From the IMG/VR virus record IMGVR_UViG_3300046514_000317, positions 1 through 43,382 of that record: DNA of 43,382 nt; one strand, written 5' to 3'. This document shows, in pieces, positions 13,937-20,657 of the stretch (within the stretch, counting starts at the first letter, position 1; the number at the start of each line of letters is the position of its first letter). Source of the DNA: a virus. Under the pieces are notes generated by a model, which saw only the letters and a program-made list of their open reading frames with translations, was not told the DNA's origin and did not search any database. A program made the translations under genes and the position numbers.

Positions 13937-14521
13937 TTACGCGTCTCTTGGCACAAGCGATCTCACATCGATCGTCACTGTCCGCAGCTCGCCAAACACC
14001 AGCATGGCGACTGAGGCCTTCGTGCCCGCAACTGCGGTGATCACCGCCTCACAGCCCCTGAAAGCACCCGTCGCGAGGCTGCAAGGCACCCCAGGCGCCG
14101 CCCAGCTGTCGGTTTGGGGGTGAGTGGCGGCCAACGCCTCGACGGCCTGTAGCGCGCTCACAGCGGCCCTAGCGACGATGCTGGGATATTCCCCTGACAT
14201 GAGCAGGGCTCGGACGCCTGGCGTGTAGCGGATTGGCACCCACGGTCCCGTGATCGCGACGAATGCATAGCTCGTGAACAGCGGGCGTTGGACGCTGCGT
14301 GTCAGGCTGGGCGTCGTCCGATCGCGGACGGTGGCGTTGCGCATCGGCAGATATGTTTCGTATCCGGCACGCTTGAGATTATCGCACGCCCACTGCTCGG
14401 CCTGTGGGTGGCTGTGGATGACGCCCCAGTGCCCGGCGTCGGCTGCGGCTGCACTGCGTCCGCACCGGGGCTCACCGGCTGCGGTATCTACGCGCAGTGC
14501 TGCCTGGCTGTCCAGCGGCAC
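13937..14521 (-). CDS. NusG/RfaH-like transcription antitermination factor
   Basis: The NGN domain runs from GHWGVIHSHPQAEQWACDNL through YETYLPM, RPLFTSYAFVAITGPWVPIR and TPGVRALLMSGEYPSIV. A C-terminal KOW-like segment follows (about residue 150 on: FRGCEAVITAVAGTKASVAM, then VTIDVRSLVP). Members bind RNA polymerase and make it resistant to pausing and termination. I chose GTG 14521, 3 bases after the upstream stop; an ATG at 14605 would add a strongly Arg-rich N-terminus overlapping the upstream gene. Sitting just ahead of the packaging genes, it is well placed to act as the late-operon antiterminator. Confidence 0.8.
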   Translation of the reverse strand: MPLDSQAALRVDTAAGEPRCGRSAAAADAGHWGVIHSHPQAEQWACDNLKRAGYETYLPMRNATVRDRTTPSLTRSVQRPLFTSYAFVAITGPWVPIRYTPGVRALLMSGEYPSIVARAAVSALQAVEALAATHPQTDSWAAPGVPCSLATGAFRGCEAVITAVAGTKASVAMLVFGELRTVTIDVRSLVPRDA

Positions 14522-14523
14522 GG

Positions 14524-14763
14524 TCAATCCAGGCTCTCGATGACGTGCTTCTCGATCGCGTCGAGCACGCTGGCGGCGAGTGTGGCGCGGCTTTCGGGTG
14601 GGCACATGGTCAGCGCGTCGGCGAGGAGGAGGCCCAGCACATCGAATACCACGACGAGCGGCAAGTTGTTGAGCAGCTGACGGATGGCGTTTACGAGTGG
14701 CACGCTGATGGCGCCGCCCGGGTCTGCTGCATCGAGCGTGTCGTGGTGGAAGATCTCTGGCAT
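14524..14763 (-). CDS. Small hypothetical protein, 79 aa
   Basis: The start ATG 14763 shares a base with the upstream stop (TGATG). The product contains NAIRQLLNNLPLVVVFDVLG and LASVLDAIEKHVIESLD, mostly helical and acidic at the end. It resembles its upstream neighbour 14763-14996 in size and helical, acidic character, so the two might be distant paralogues. No family recognised. Confidence 0.65.
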   Translation of the reverse strand: MPEIFHHDTLDAADPGGAISVPLVNAIRQLLNNLPLVVVFDVLGLLLADALTMCPPESRATLAASVLDAIEKHVIESLD

Positions 14764-14996
14764 CAATGCACCACGACGTTGTCGGCTGTGACGCCGAGCT
14801 GGTCGAGCAGATTGGCGACGAAGCCGCGCACCAGCGTGTCGCGGTGCGGCCCCTCGCCCCAGCACTGCAGCGCGCTGCCTGCGAGGAAGCCGGCGAGCGT
14901 CAGGACGTCGACGGGGTGCAGGCCGTCGAGCAGGTGGGCGGCGTCGGTGAGCAGCTGGCCGATCTGCTCGCGGCTCATCGGCTCGGTGTCGATCAT
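14763..14996 (-). CDS. Small hypothetical protein, 77 aa
   Basis: I chose ATG 14996, overlapping the initiator gene's stop (ATGA). The product reads MIDTEPMSREQIGQLLTDAA and continues with HPVDVLTLAGFLAGSALQCW, then ends VTADNVVVH. It is acidic and helical with no known motif. It belongs to the fully overlapping leftward run from 19177 to 13937. Confidence 0.65.
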   Translation of the reverse strand: MIDTEPMSREQIGQLLTDAAHLLDGLHPVDVLTLAGFLAGSALQCWGEGPHRDTLVRGFVANLLDQLGVTADNVVVH

Positions 14997-15847
14997 GGCA
15001 CCACCCCGCGTGCGGCTGCTCGTGCCGCCAGCTCGGCGCGCGCCACCCGCAGCACGGCGTCTGGCAGGTAGTTGGCCTGCGGGCGTCGGGGGCACAGGGC
15101 TTCGGCCTGCTCGTCAGGCGACATGGCGGCGGCTCTGGGCGGGTAGGCCTTCATCCGCAGCGAGCGCTTCAGCTCATCGAGCACCGCCAGCGCCACCCCC
15201 GGGTCGACCGGGGGGTTGTCGTCGTCGGCTACCGGCTCACCCCGCACCACATCCTGCCCCACAACCAGTGGTTGAGCCCGTCTTGCTCGGAGCTGATCGA
15301 GGTAGCTGCCGAATGCCACGGGCTGGGTCGCCGCCTCTTCCTTTTCCGGGAAACTTAAAATCTTCCCTGCCTCGGGCGCGCTCGCGCGCCTCTTAGGGTC
15401 CTCTTTCTTGGGTCTAAAAGGGTCCCCCGTCCCGTTTGCGGGGGTCAGGGCACTATTTTGAGGGGGTCCACCCCCGCAATTGAGGGGGTACCCTGTGCCG
15501 GTTTGCGGGGGTACCCCCGTCCCGTTTGCGGGGGTTACCCTATGCTCGTTTGCGGGGGTGACCCCCGTCCCGTTTGCGGGGGTGTCGGCGCGCAGAATGT
15601 GATACCGCGTCACCTTTCCGGGGGTCATTTCCGCACGTATAAGTTGCATCACGGTGAGCCGATTGATCGCTGCCCGCACGGTGTTGTTCTTCAGCCCGGT
15701 GTATCGCTCGATCAACGGCTGCCCCGGCCAGCACACCTTGGCGCCATTGGCCTGATCGGCCAGATAGATCAATACCAGCCGATCGGACGTTCTGAGCCCG
15801 AGCGCGGCACCCTGCTCCAGAGCCCACGCAAATGCCGGAATGCTCAT
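14993..15847 (-). CDS. Putative replication initiator with N-terminal winged helix
   Basis: I place the start at ATG 15847, where it overlaps the upstream stop (ATGA); this gives 284 aa. Residues ~8-86 form a helix-turn-helix/winged-helix domain of the type seen in phage replication proteins (RTSDRLVLIYLADQANGAKV, PGQPLIERYTGLKNNTVRAA, INRLTVMQLI). Residues 89-143 are an unusual Thr/Pro/Gly/Asn linker encoded by the repeat array 15422-15585. The C-terminal ~130 residues are Ala/Arg-rich and helical. The layout parallels lambda O, whose gene also contains the origin iterons in its linker. DNA binding is well supported; the initiator role is inference. Confidence 0.65.
   Translation of the reverse strand: MSIPAFAWALEQGAALGLRTSDRLVLIYLADQANGAKVCWPGQPLIERYTGLKNNTVRAAINRLTVMQLIRAEMTPGKVTRYHILRADTPANGTGVTPANEHRVTPANGTGVPPQTGTGYPLNCGGGPPQNSALTPANGTGDPFRPKKEDPKRRASAPEAGKILSFPEKEEAATQPVAFGSYLDQLRARRAQPLVVGQDVVRGEPVADDDNPPVDPGVALAVLDELKRSLRMKAYPPRAAAMSPDEQAEALCPRRPQANYLPDAVLRVARAELAARAAARGVVP
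15422..15585. repeat. Seven-unit 22-24 bp iteron-like array within the initiator gene
   Basis: Seven units end with GGGGGT at 15445, 15467, 15489, 15512, 15535, 15559 and 15583. Five contain GTTTGCGGGGGT; the two at 15467 and 15489 are degenerate (TTGAGGGGGT). Units have dyad symmetry (ACCCCCG...CGGGGGT). Because spacing varies, the units fall in all three codon registers of the host gene, so the protein is TPANGTGV in some and PPQTGTGY or PLNCGGG in others. A candidate replication origin. A relatively AT-richer patch (AGATTTTAAG) lies about 70 bases beyond. Confidence 0.85.
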
Positions 15848-16071
15848 AGCCAACCCTCCAACACCCTGCAGCACCAGTAGTAGTTCGGGAATGTCTCGCA
15901 GTGCCGCACCGCGACTCGCACTGTCGCCTCGCAAAAGAGTTCCAGCGGGAAATTCCGCGCCAGAGCGTCGCCAATCGCTTCGATGCACTCTTCTTTCGTG
16001 AAAGCAGGATCAGCGATCCGCACAAACGGCGACCAAACCTCAATGGCCCGCAGCCATTCTTGGGGCGTCAT
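15844..16071 (-). CDS. Small hypothetical protein, 75 aa
   Basis: The product begins MTPQEWLRAIEVWSPFVRIA and includes KEECIEAIGDALARNFPLEL and VRHCETFPNYYWCCRVLEGW. It is helical, with several aromatic and Cys residues at the end. It overlaps the initiator start and the stop of 16068-16337 by ATGA junctions. It may assist the initiator, but there is no direct evidence. Confidence 0.65.
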   Translation of the reverse strand: MTPQEWLRAIEVWSPFVRIADPAFTKEECIEAIGDALARNFPLELFCEATVRVAVRHCETFPNYYWCCRVLEGWL

Positions 16072-16337
16072 GGCCGCTCTCCCAGGCTCACCACATAGAT
16101 ACGCCGGGCCTCTCCCGTGCCCCGCGTCTCAGTCACGATACCGGCCGCATCCACCGCCCGCCGGATCTGCCGGCCGCCCTCGGATGGCGAAACCCCCAAA
16201 AACCTGGCCATCCATTTGGCTGACGGTAGTCGGCAGCCGGGCGTCAGCTTGGGCAGTATCCACCGGGCGATCTTATCGCGGTGGGCACGCCCCTGCGGGC
16301 GGCAATGACGGGGATATGTTGCATTGGTCACAGGCAT
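16068..16337 (-). CDS. Small winged-helix DNA-binding protein
   Basis: The 89-aa product contains RDKIARWILPKLTPGCRLPS, AKWMARFLGVSPSEGGRQIR and AVDAAGIVTETRGTGEARRI: a helix-turn-helix followed by a beta wing. It is probably a replication or transcription accessory. It overlaps both neighbours. No specific family assigned. Confidence 0.65.
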   Translation of the reverse strand: MPVTNATYPRHCRPQGRAHRDKIARWILPKLTPGCRLPSAKWMARFLGVSPSEGGRQIRRAVDAAGIVTETRGTGEARRIYVVSLGERP

Positions 16338-16501
16338 GCCTCTTGCGTTGCGGCAGAGGCTATGCGAATCAGGGGCGGCAACGTGTCCCCATCATTCGCA
16401 ACCCTCTCACCGGGTTGGTATTGCTTCCACGCCGTCAGTGTTTCCAGCACTGGCGGCGTCTTAGCGTTTAGCGGTAACCCGTTGTGTTGCCTAGGGGTCA
16501 T
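16328..16501 (-). CDS. Small hypothetical protein, 57 aa
   Basis: The ATG at 16501 overlaps the primase-fragment stop (ATGA), and the TGA overlaps the start of the next gene by 10 bases. The product starts MTPRQHNGLPLNAKTPPVLE and contains AWKQYQPGERV. It fills what would otherwise be the only gap in a fully overlapping operon, which is the main argument that it is real. Confidence 0.55.
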   Translation of the reverse strand: MTPRQHNGLPLNAKTPPVLETLTAWKQYQPGERVANDGDTLPPLIRIASAATQEACL

Positions 16502-16944
16502 CGCTCACTCCCCAGCGCCAGCCCGTGCTCTTTGGCCAGCCATTCCACCGCCTGCATGAAGCCCAGCCCTTCAGCCCCCATGAGAAACTGGATGGCGTCG
16601 CCGGTCGCCCCGCAGGCGTAACAGTGGTAGAGGTTTGTGGGGTAGACGTAGAGCGACTGGCACAGCTCGCCGTCCTCGTCGCACCAGGGGCAATCGCCGG
16701 TGTAGATGCCGTTGCGATCCAGCCGCAGCGACGGCACACGGGGGCGAGCCACCCGCAGCAGCAGATCGGGGATCACCCTGATTGACGGCATGAGTGCGCG
16801 CCGGGTGCGCCGCTCTTCGTCCCGCGCAAAGCCCCACTCGGCGTCGTGGATCTCGTTGCACACGATCTGGTAGCAATCGTCGCAGTGCGGGTGGCCACCG
16901 AGAGTGGATGGCAACACGCTGCAGCGGATGCATAGCGTTACCAT
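16498..16944 (-). CDS. CHC2 zinc-finger (DnaG-type) primase fragment with extra zinc ribbon
   Basis: Residues 85-111 carry CPWC...HCYACG followed by GATGDAIQFLMGAEGLGFMQ and AVEWLAKEHGL, the zinc-binding domain of DnaG-type primases. An N-terminal pair of motifs, CIRC (5-8) and CDDC (21-24), forms a second zinc site. There is no TOPRIM catalytic domain in this gene or nearby, so it is either a stand-alone template-recognition subunit that recruits the host primase or a remnant. AGGAA precedes the ATG at 16944, which overlaps the upstream stop. Confidence 0.75.
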   Translation of the reverse strand: MVTLCIRCSVLPSTLGGHPHCDDCYQIVCNEIHDAEWGFARDEERRTRRALMPSIRVIPDLLLRVARPRVPSLRLDRNGIYTGDCPWCDEDGELCQSLYVYPTNLYHCYACGATGDAIQFLMGAEGLGFMQAVEWLAKEHGLALGSER

Positions 16945-17429
16945 CGCTCATTCCTCGCCTGCCATGGCGTGCCGCAGCACAGCCAGTCCCACAATTCCCA
17001 GCGCGAGCGCGGGCGCAGCACCGCATTCCCGCTGAGCGTCTCGACAGTCTGTGGCCCGGTGAAGTCGACCTTGCGCCGGCCCTCGGTCGACGCCCCCAGC
17101 GGGCCGCGCATCAGATACACCCCGCTGCCAGGCGCCACGCCAAACAACGCATGCTCGGCGGCGTGGCGGATGCACTGATCAAACAACCCCAGTGCCTGTT
17201 GTTGCATGCGCTTGAGCGCCTGCTCTGGCTGCTTGTGCTCGATCAAGCGCAGGCATGCGCGCGGCCCCACAAACTTCAGTGCGTAGCTATCGACGTCCCC
17301 GACCGTCAGCTGCTTCGGCCCCTCGCGGTGAATGATCTGGTTGAGCGCCGATGACGCCTCGTAGCCATGCCGGTTGTCGCGGTGGATCATCTCCTCGTGG
17401 CAGTCTGGACAGAATGCGCGCGTGCACAT
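16938..17429 (-). CDS. Hypothetical protein, possible small nuclease, 163 aa
   Basis: An N-terminal CPDC motif is followed by LTVGDVDSYALKF and CLRLIEHKQPEQALKRMQQQ, then a beta-rich part (GSGVYLMRGPLGAST, VDFTGPQTVETLSG). A D...EHK arrangement (DVDSY, then LIEHK) loosely resembles PD-(D/E)xK nucleases, but this is suggestive only. It lies 2 bases downstream of the methyltransferase gene, in the nuclease/methylase neighbourhood, and overlaps the primase fragment start. Confidence 0.65.
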   Translation of the reverse strand: MCTRAFCPDCHEEMIHRDNRHGYEASSALNQIIHREGPKQLTVGDVDSYALKFVGPRACLRLIEHKQPEQALKRMQQQALGLFDQCIRHAAEHALFGVAPGSGVYLMRGPLGASTEGRRKVDFTGPQTVETLSGNAVLRPRSRWELWDWLCCGTPWQARNERW

Positions 17430-17431
17430 CG

Positions 17432-18361
17432 TTATTCCGCCGCCACTGTTTCGGTGCCGCCCATGGCGATGTCAGCCCCGATCCAGCGGCGCCCCATGGA
17501 CGCCGCGACGCGCCCCCACTCGGCGGTGCCGGCGAAAGGGTCAACGATCGTCTCGCCAGGCTCGGTCAGATGCTCGATGAGATAATGGACGCCGCCCTCG
17601 GCCTGGCCCCACGCGTGCAACTCTTTGTCTGGACTGGGTGGCCGCAGCACGTCAGGCAGCAGCGTGCGTCCGCGCCGATGCGCCTTCACGTACCACAGCA
17701 CCGGCTTGAATTCGCAGAGCACAAACTTGCCGGGCAGCTGCTGCGACTGTGTGTGCAGCATGGCGAGCAACCACCAATATCTCAGATGCTCGCCAAAAAT
17801 GCCGATGTCACGATCGAGCCGCGATTGCCCGGTGTAGCAGATCAACGAGCCGCCAGGGATCAACACCCGCGCCGCCCACTGCGCCAGCCAGCGATAGAGC
17901 GGCTCGGCCTCATCGCCATACGGTGGGTCGGTGAGGATCAGCGGCACCGAGTTGTCGGCAATGTCTGCCAGTGTGTCGCGCGCATCGCCAATGCGCAGAT
18001 CCATGCCGTCCGCTAGCTCGACGGCACCGCGCGATGCTTCACGGTGCAATCTGGTCTCCTCGGCTGCGGCCAGCTTATGGACGGCCTTTTGTCCCGATGC
18101 CGCAATGTCCGCTACCGTGAGCGCTCCTTGCTCCACCGCATTGAATAACTGGACATAGCGGCGCGCGGTGCTCCATGGCACCCCCGCCACGTCCTCCACC
18201 CAACGCTCCCAGCCACCGCGCGGGATATCGTCGCTGCTCTTCGCCTCAAACAGCGCCCGCCCCGCATCCACCACCCGCTGCGCCGCGTCCGCGTGCGCCT
18301 GGCAGGCCGCCTCGTGCGCGGCGCGGATCTCAGCGGCGAGGATGGCCAGGCGGTTGCTCAT
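17432..18361 (-). CDS. DUF3102-like / N6-adenine DNA methyltransferase fusion
   Basis: I chose ATG 18361 (ATGA overlap with the upstream tiny gene); an upstream extension in frame is compositionally unlike the rest. Residues 1-90 resemble DUF3102 (AAEIRAAHEAACQAH, GWERWVEDVAGVPWSTARRY), a region found fused to phage DNA methylases. Residues 115-309 form the methyltransferase with catalytic DPPY (145-148) and the AdoMet loop DPFAGTAEWG (274-283), giving the motif IV before motif I order of the beta class. It would methylate adenine in phage DNA, probably to evade host restriction. It is followed downstream by a nuclease-like gene and preceded by VRR-NUC. Confidence 0.88.
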   Translation of the reverse strand: MSNRLAILAAEIRAAHEAACQAHADAAQRVVDAGRALFEAKSSDDIPRGGWERWVEDVAGVPWSTARRYVQLFNAVEQGALTVADIAASGQKAVHKLAAAEETRLHREASRGAVELADGMDLRIGDARDTLADIADNSVPLILTDPPYGDEAEPLYRWLAQWAARVLIPGGSLICYTGQSRLDRDIGIFGEHLRYWWLLAMLHTQSQQLPGKFVLCEFKPVLWYVKAHRRGRTLLPDVLRPPSPDKELHAWGQAEGGVHYLIEHLTEPGETIVDPFAGTAEWGRVAASMGRRWIGADIAMGGTETVAAE

Positions 18362-18483
18362 CGCAATCCATCCCCCAACCCCGTCACCACCGCCCACGTC
18401 ACGCCAAACGCCAGCGCCCAGCTGCACAACGTGATCAGCACCGCCCGCAGCAGGCCGCCCGAGGGTTTTTGCTTCGCACTCAT
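18358..18483 (-). CDS. Tiny single-span membrane protein, 41 aa
   Basis: The ATG at 18483 overlaps the VRR-NUC stop, and its TGA overlaps the methyltransferase start. The product is MSAKQKPSGGLLRAVLITLC then SWALAFGVTWAVVTG with a short polar end: one transmembrane helix with a basic N-terminus. The double coupling and amphipathic layout support coding. Its role in a DNA-metabolism operon is unclear. Confidence 0.55.
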   Translation of the reverse strand: MSAKQKPSGGLLRAVLITLCSWALAFGVTWAVVTGLGDGLR

Positions 18484-18926
18484 GCGGCATGCACGCGCAG
18501 GGGCACCTTACAAGCCGCCAGGAAGGCCAGCACGCCGGCCAGGCTGTCACACACGGCGATCGTCATGCCGGCCGCCTCGAGGCGCGGGAAGACGTCCTGC
18601 TGGCCGGCTAGCTCGCGCAGCCCACCCCGCCGCGTCCGCACGATGCGTGTGCGCGATAGCTTGCCGCCCCGACGCTTGAGCTCGATGCCATAGAGCTGCC
18701 GGTGCAGCACCAGCACGTCCGGCCAGCCGCGCTTCAGCCCCATGCGGGCTAATTTGGCGGCGAAGCGTGGGGGAAGGGGCACGCTACCAGCGGGGAAGCA
18801 GGTCCACTCGGCCGGCGGCAGCAGCAGCTTGTCGAGCGCGTCGGCCACGCTCTCGTGCAGATCCTGCTCGGGCACGATCGGTGCAGTGAGCCGGAAGCGT
18901 GCCGGCGTGCGGATGGTCACGCTCAT
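18480..18926 (-). CDS. VRR-NUC family nuclease
   Basis: The 148-aa product has the compact VRR-NUC fold of the PD-(D/E)xK superfamily: an early acidic residue in QDLHESVADAL, then GWPDVLVLHRQLYGIELKRR, with catalytic D70, E82 and K84, and a following Q helix (LAGQQDVFPRL). Stand-alone phage versions are thought to act as structure-specific nucleases in recombination or replication intermediates. It is coupled to the regulator upstream and the tiny membrane gene downstream. Confidence 0.85.
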   Translation of the reverse strand: MSVTIRTPARFRLTAPIVPEQDLHESVADALDKLLLPPAEWTCFPAGSVPLPPRFAAKLARMGLKRGWPDVLVLHRQLYGIELKRRGGKLSRTRIVRTRRGGLRELAGQQDVFPRLEAAGMTIAVCDSLAGVLAFLAACKVPLRVHAA

Positions 18927-19177
18927 TCCGCAGCCATCTGCGCGCTGTCACGCGCGCGCGCCGTGCGTCGATACAGATCCGGCCTTAACCGCCTTTCGCT
19001 GATGCCGGTGATCCGCGCCACGATCGCCAGATGCCGCTCGGGGACGCGTCGCCATTGCGACACCGCACTGCGGGAAATGCCTGTGGCGCGCGCGATCAAC
19101 GTCACCGCCATGCGTAGCTGCAACGCCTTTTCCAGCACTTCGTCTCGGTCAATTCGCCGGATGGGCGAGGGCGCCAT
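18923..19177 (-). CDS. Cro/YdaS-like helix-turn-helix regulator
   Basis: The 84-aa product carries a Cro-type HTH: TLIARATGISRSAVSQWRRV, then PERHLAIVARITGISERRLR and PDLYR, the pattern of YdaS/Cro-like repressors. It is the first leftward gene after the control region, so it is likely to regulate the divergent promoters at 19178-19680, including its own. GGTGAGG immediately precedes the ATG. A related protein is encoded at 22292-22498. Confidence 0.8.
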   Translation of the reverse strand: MAPSPIRRIDRDEVLEKALQLRMAVTLIARATGISRSAVSQWRRVPERHLAIVARITGISERRLRPDLYRRTARARDSAQMAAE

Positions 19178-19221
19178 CCCCTCACCCTAGATAAGCGCCA
19201 GCAATCCCGCAACAGTGGGCA

Positions 19222-19256
19222 TGTATAGCAGTGGCGCTGACTTAACTACGGTAAGT
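19222..19256 (-). promoter_or_regulatory. Leftward promoter with overlapping operator
   Basis: Minus-strand GCTATACA (TATACA at 19222-19227) is a good -10, and TTAAGT (19240-19245) a weak, closely spaced -35. A 17-bp imperfect palindrome, ACTTAACTACGGTAAGT (19240-19256), covers the -35 and is a plausible operator. It drives the 19177-leftward operon. Confidence 0.5.
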
Positions 19257-19293
19257 AGAGACGGTGACTGGACTGCGGGCCCTTGCGTGCTCG

Positions 19294-19310
19294 CCTTACT
19301 TCCGGTTAGG
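19294..19310. promoter_or_regulatory. Second operator-like site
   Basis: CCTTACTTCCGGTTAGG matches the site at 19240-19256 in length (17 bp) and at CTTA, T and CGGT, AG positions, with near-dyad symmetry. The two start 54 bp apart, close to five helical turns, which would suit cooperative binding by the HTH regulator encoded at 18923 or 22292. Confidence 0.5.
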
Positions 19311-19680
19311 CTGTAGTCGGACTGCACTGGGGACGGCAGATGGTGATCGGCACGTTGCACGGCACGACCCTTCCTCGTCGTCGTCGTCGGTGTCCCGTCC
19401 AAGGGGGCCGAGCCGGCGATGCATCTGGAGCGTATAGCGGTGGCGAGATAGGCGCGCCCACCGCTGACTACGCGCTGTCACCAGACTGTCACGCAACCCC
19501 AAAAGTGGCTGACGCGGGGGCAAATACGCAACTGCAACGTGTGACACACGAAGACACCACACCAAGGGATGGCGCCAATCCTATGATATATCCGGCGTTG
19601 TTGCTGCCGAAGTTTAGGTATCCCAAACACCGCCAAATCGTTGGCACACCAATAATGACACCGAGCCTGGGAGGCTCTGC

Positions 19681-19926
19681 ATGAGCGACACAATCGCCGA
19701 CGCCATCACCAGCCTGCAGCAGCGCGAGCGCGAGCTGGAGTTGGACGCTTGCACCACCCGCGCCCGCATCGAGGAGGTGCGTGAGCTGCTGGCCCAGTTG
19801 CAGCATCCGGGCCGGAAGCGCGCGAGGCGCGTCAGGCAGCCGCAGCTCGTGGCGATCGAGCCGCCGGGCATGCACGTCGAGGGCGCCGCGCACGGGACAA
19901 CCGCAGACGATGGGGACGCCGCATAA
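19681..19926 (+). CDS. Small coiled-coil protein, 81 aa
   Basis: GGGAGG precedes the ATG. The product starts MSDTIADAITSLQQRERELE and continues with a helical region to residue ~45, then a basic stretch (RKRARRVRQPQLVAIE) and an acidic tail. It is the first rightward gene after the control region and is coupled to the next gene by TAATG. Function unknown. Confidence 0.7.
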   Translation: MSDTIADAITSLQQRERELELDACTTRARIEEVRELLAQLQHPGRKRARRVRQPQLVAIEPPGMHVEGAAHGTTADDGDAA

Positions 19927-20120
19927 TGATCAGCACCGATCTGGCCAGCATCGCAGACTGGATCTTGACCAAGGCCGTCACGGGCGATGACCTCGGGCCA
20001 AATACCTGCGCGCACCTCGCCCGCGTGCTGCTGGATCTGAGCCAGCAGGCCGCCAGGCTGGAGACGCGCGCGGTGGGGCGGGTGCTGGACGAGGTGGAGG
20101 ATGAGTGCCATGCCGGGTAG
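19926..20120 (+). CDS. Small hypothetical protein, 64 aa
   Basis: The ATG overlaps the upstream TAA. The product contains DLASIADWILTKAVTGDDLG and ARVLLDLSQQAARLETRAVG. It is helical and acidic, with no recognised family. Its 3' end carries the GGAGG that serves the next gene. Confidence 0.65.
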   Translation: MISTDLASIADWILTKAVTGDDLGPNTCAHLARVLLDLSQQAARLETRAVGRVLDEVEDECHAG

Positions 20121-20637
20121 CGCCATCAGCCCGCGCCGGCTCGAGGCCGCCATGAGCGCGGTAGGGCGCCTGAAGGCGACACTGTACGAAACCCAGAGCA
20201 AACACCCCTCCACCGATCCCGACACGCCAGGCGCCCTGCGCAACGCCGAGGAACGGCTGTTGCTGGACATGATCGAGGGCGAGACAGACGCGTTTGAGTT
20301 GATCGACCGCATCCTCGAGCACGTCGTCGCTGACGAGGCATTAGTCGACGCGGGCAAGGCCAGGCTCAAACGGATCGAGGCGCGCGCCGATCGCCACCGC
20401 GCCATCCTCAAAGCGATGATGGAAGAGATTGGCGATAAGCTGGAGCGACCGCTGGCCACGCTGTCAGTGAGCGACGGCCCAAAGATGGCCCACATCATCG
20501 ATCAAGCCGCCATCCCCGACGTTTTCTGGCGCCGTGCAGTGGATAAGCACGAGCTGCTGCGGGCGCTGAAGGCCGGGCCTGTCGAGGGCGCCGAGCTCAG
20601 CAACGGGACGCCTGTCCTGCGACTGCTGACGAGGTAA
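20110..20637 (+). CDS. Gp157-family (Sipho_Gp157) protein
   Basis: I chose ATG 20110 because GGAGG lies 9 bases upstream; an in-frame ATG at 20101 is directly adjacent to the SD. The 175-aa product is mainly coiled coil in the first two-thirds (LLLDMIEGETDAFELIDRIL, RIEARADRHRAILKAMMEEI) followed by LERPLATLSVSDGPKMAHII and IPDVFWRRAVDKHELLRALK. This is the pattern of the phage Gp157 family, usually encoded next to single-strand annealing proteins, as here (ERF at 21072). Its biochemical role is not established. Confidence 0.8.
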   Translation: MPGSAISPRRLEAAMSAVGRLKATLYETQSKHPSTDPDTPGALRNAEERLLLDMIEGETDAFELIDRILEHVVADEALVDAGKARLKRIEARADRHRAILKAMMEEIGDKLERPLATLSVSDGPKMAHIIDQAAIPDVFWRRAVDKHELLRALKAGPVEGAELSNGTPVLRLLTR

Positions 20638-20657
20638 ACCAAACCCCGGAGCAAAAG

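Larger units (their letters stand above)
19178..19680. promoter_or_regulatory. Divergent control region between leftward and rightward genes
   Basis: This 503-base gap holds no convincing gene; a minus-strand frame at 19187-19402 overlaps the operators and has unlikely composition. It contains a leftward promoter with two matching operator-like sites (19222-19310) and an 8-bp perfect hairpin (AGCGGTGG at 19436-19443, CCACCGCT at 19458-19465). A relatively AT-rich stretch (CCTATGATATATCC near 19580) may include the rightward promoter. No clear -35 was found for the rightward transcript. Confidence 0.6.

Noticed and set aside
15422-15585. CRISPR array
   Set aside because: The 22-24 bp units are contiguous without unique spacers and lie inside a coding gene; no cas genes are present.
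19187-19402. A 71-codon leftward frame in the control region
   Set aside because: It covers both operator-like sites and the leftward promoter and has no ribosome site or recognisable domain.
19614-20498. A 294-codon leftward open frame across the start of the rightward operon
   Set aside because: Ser/Arg-rich composition, no motif, and it opposes three well-supported coupled genes including Gp157.
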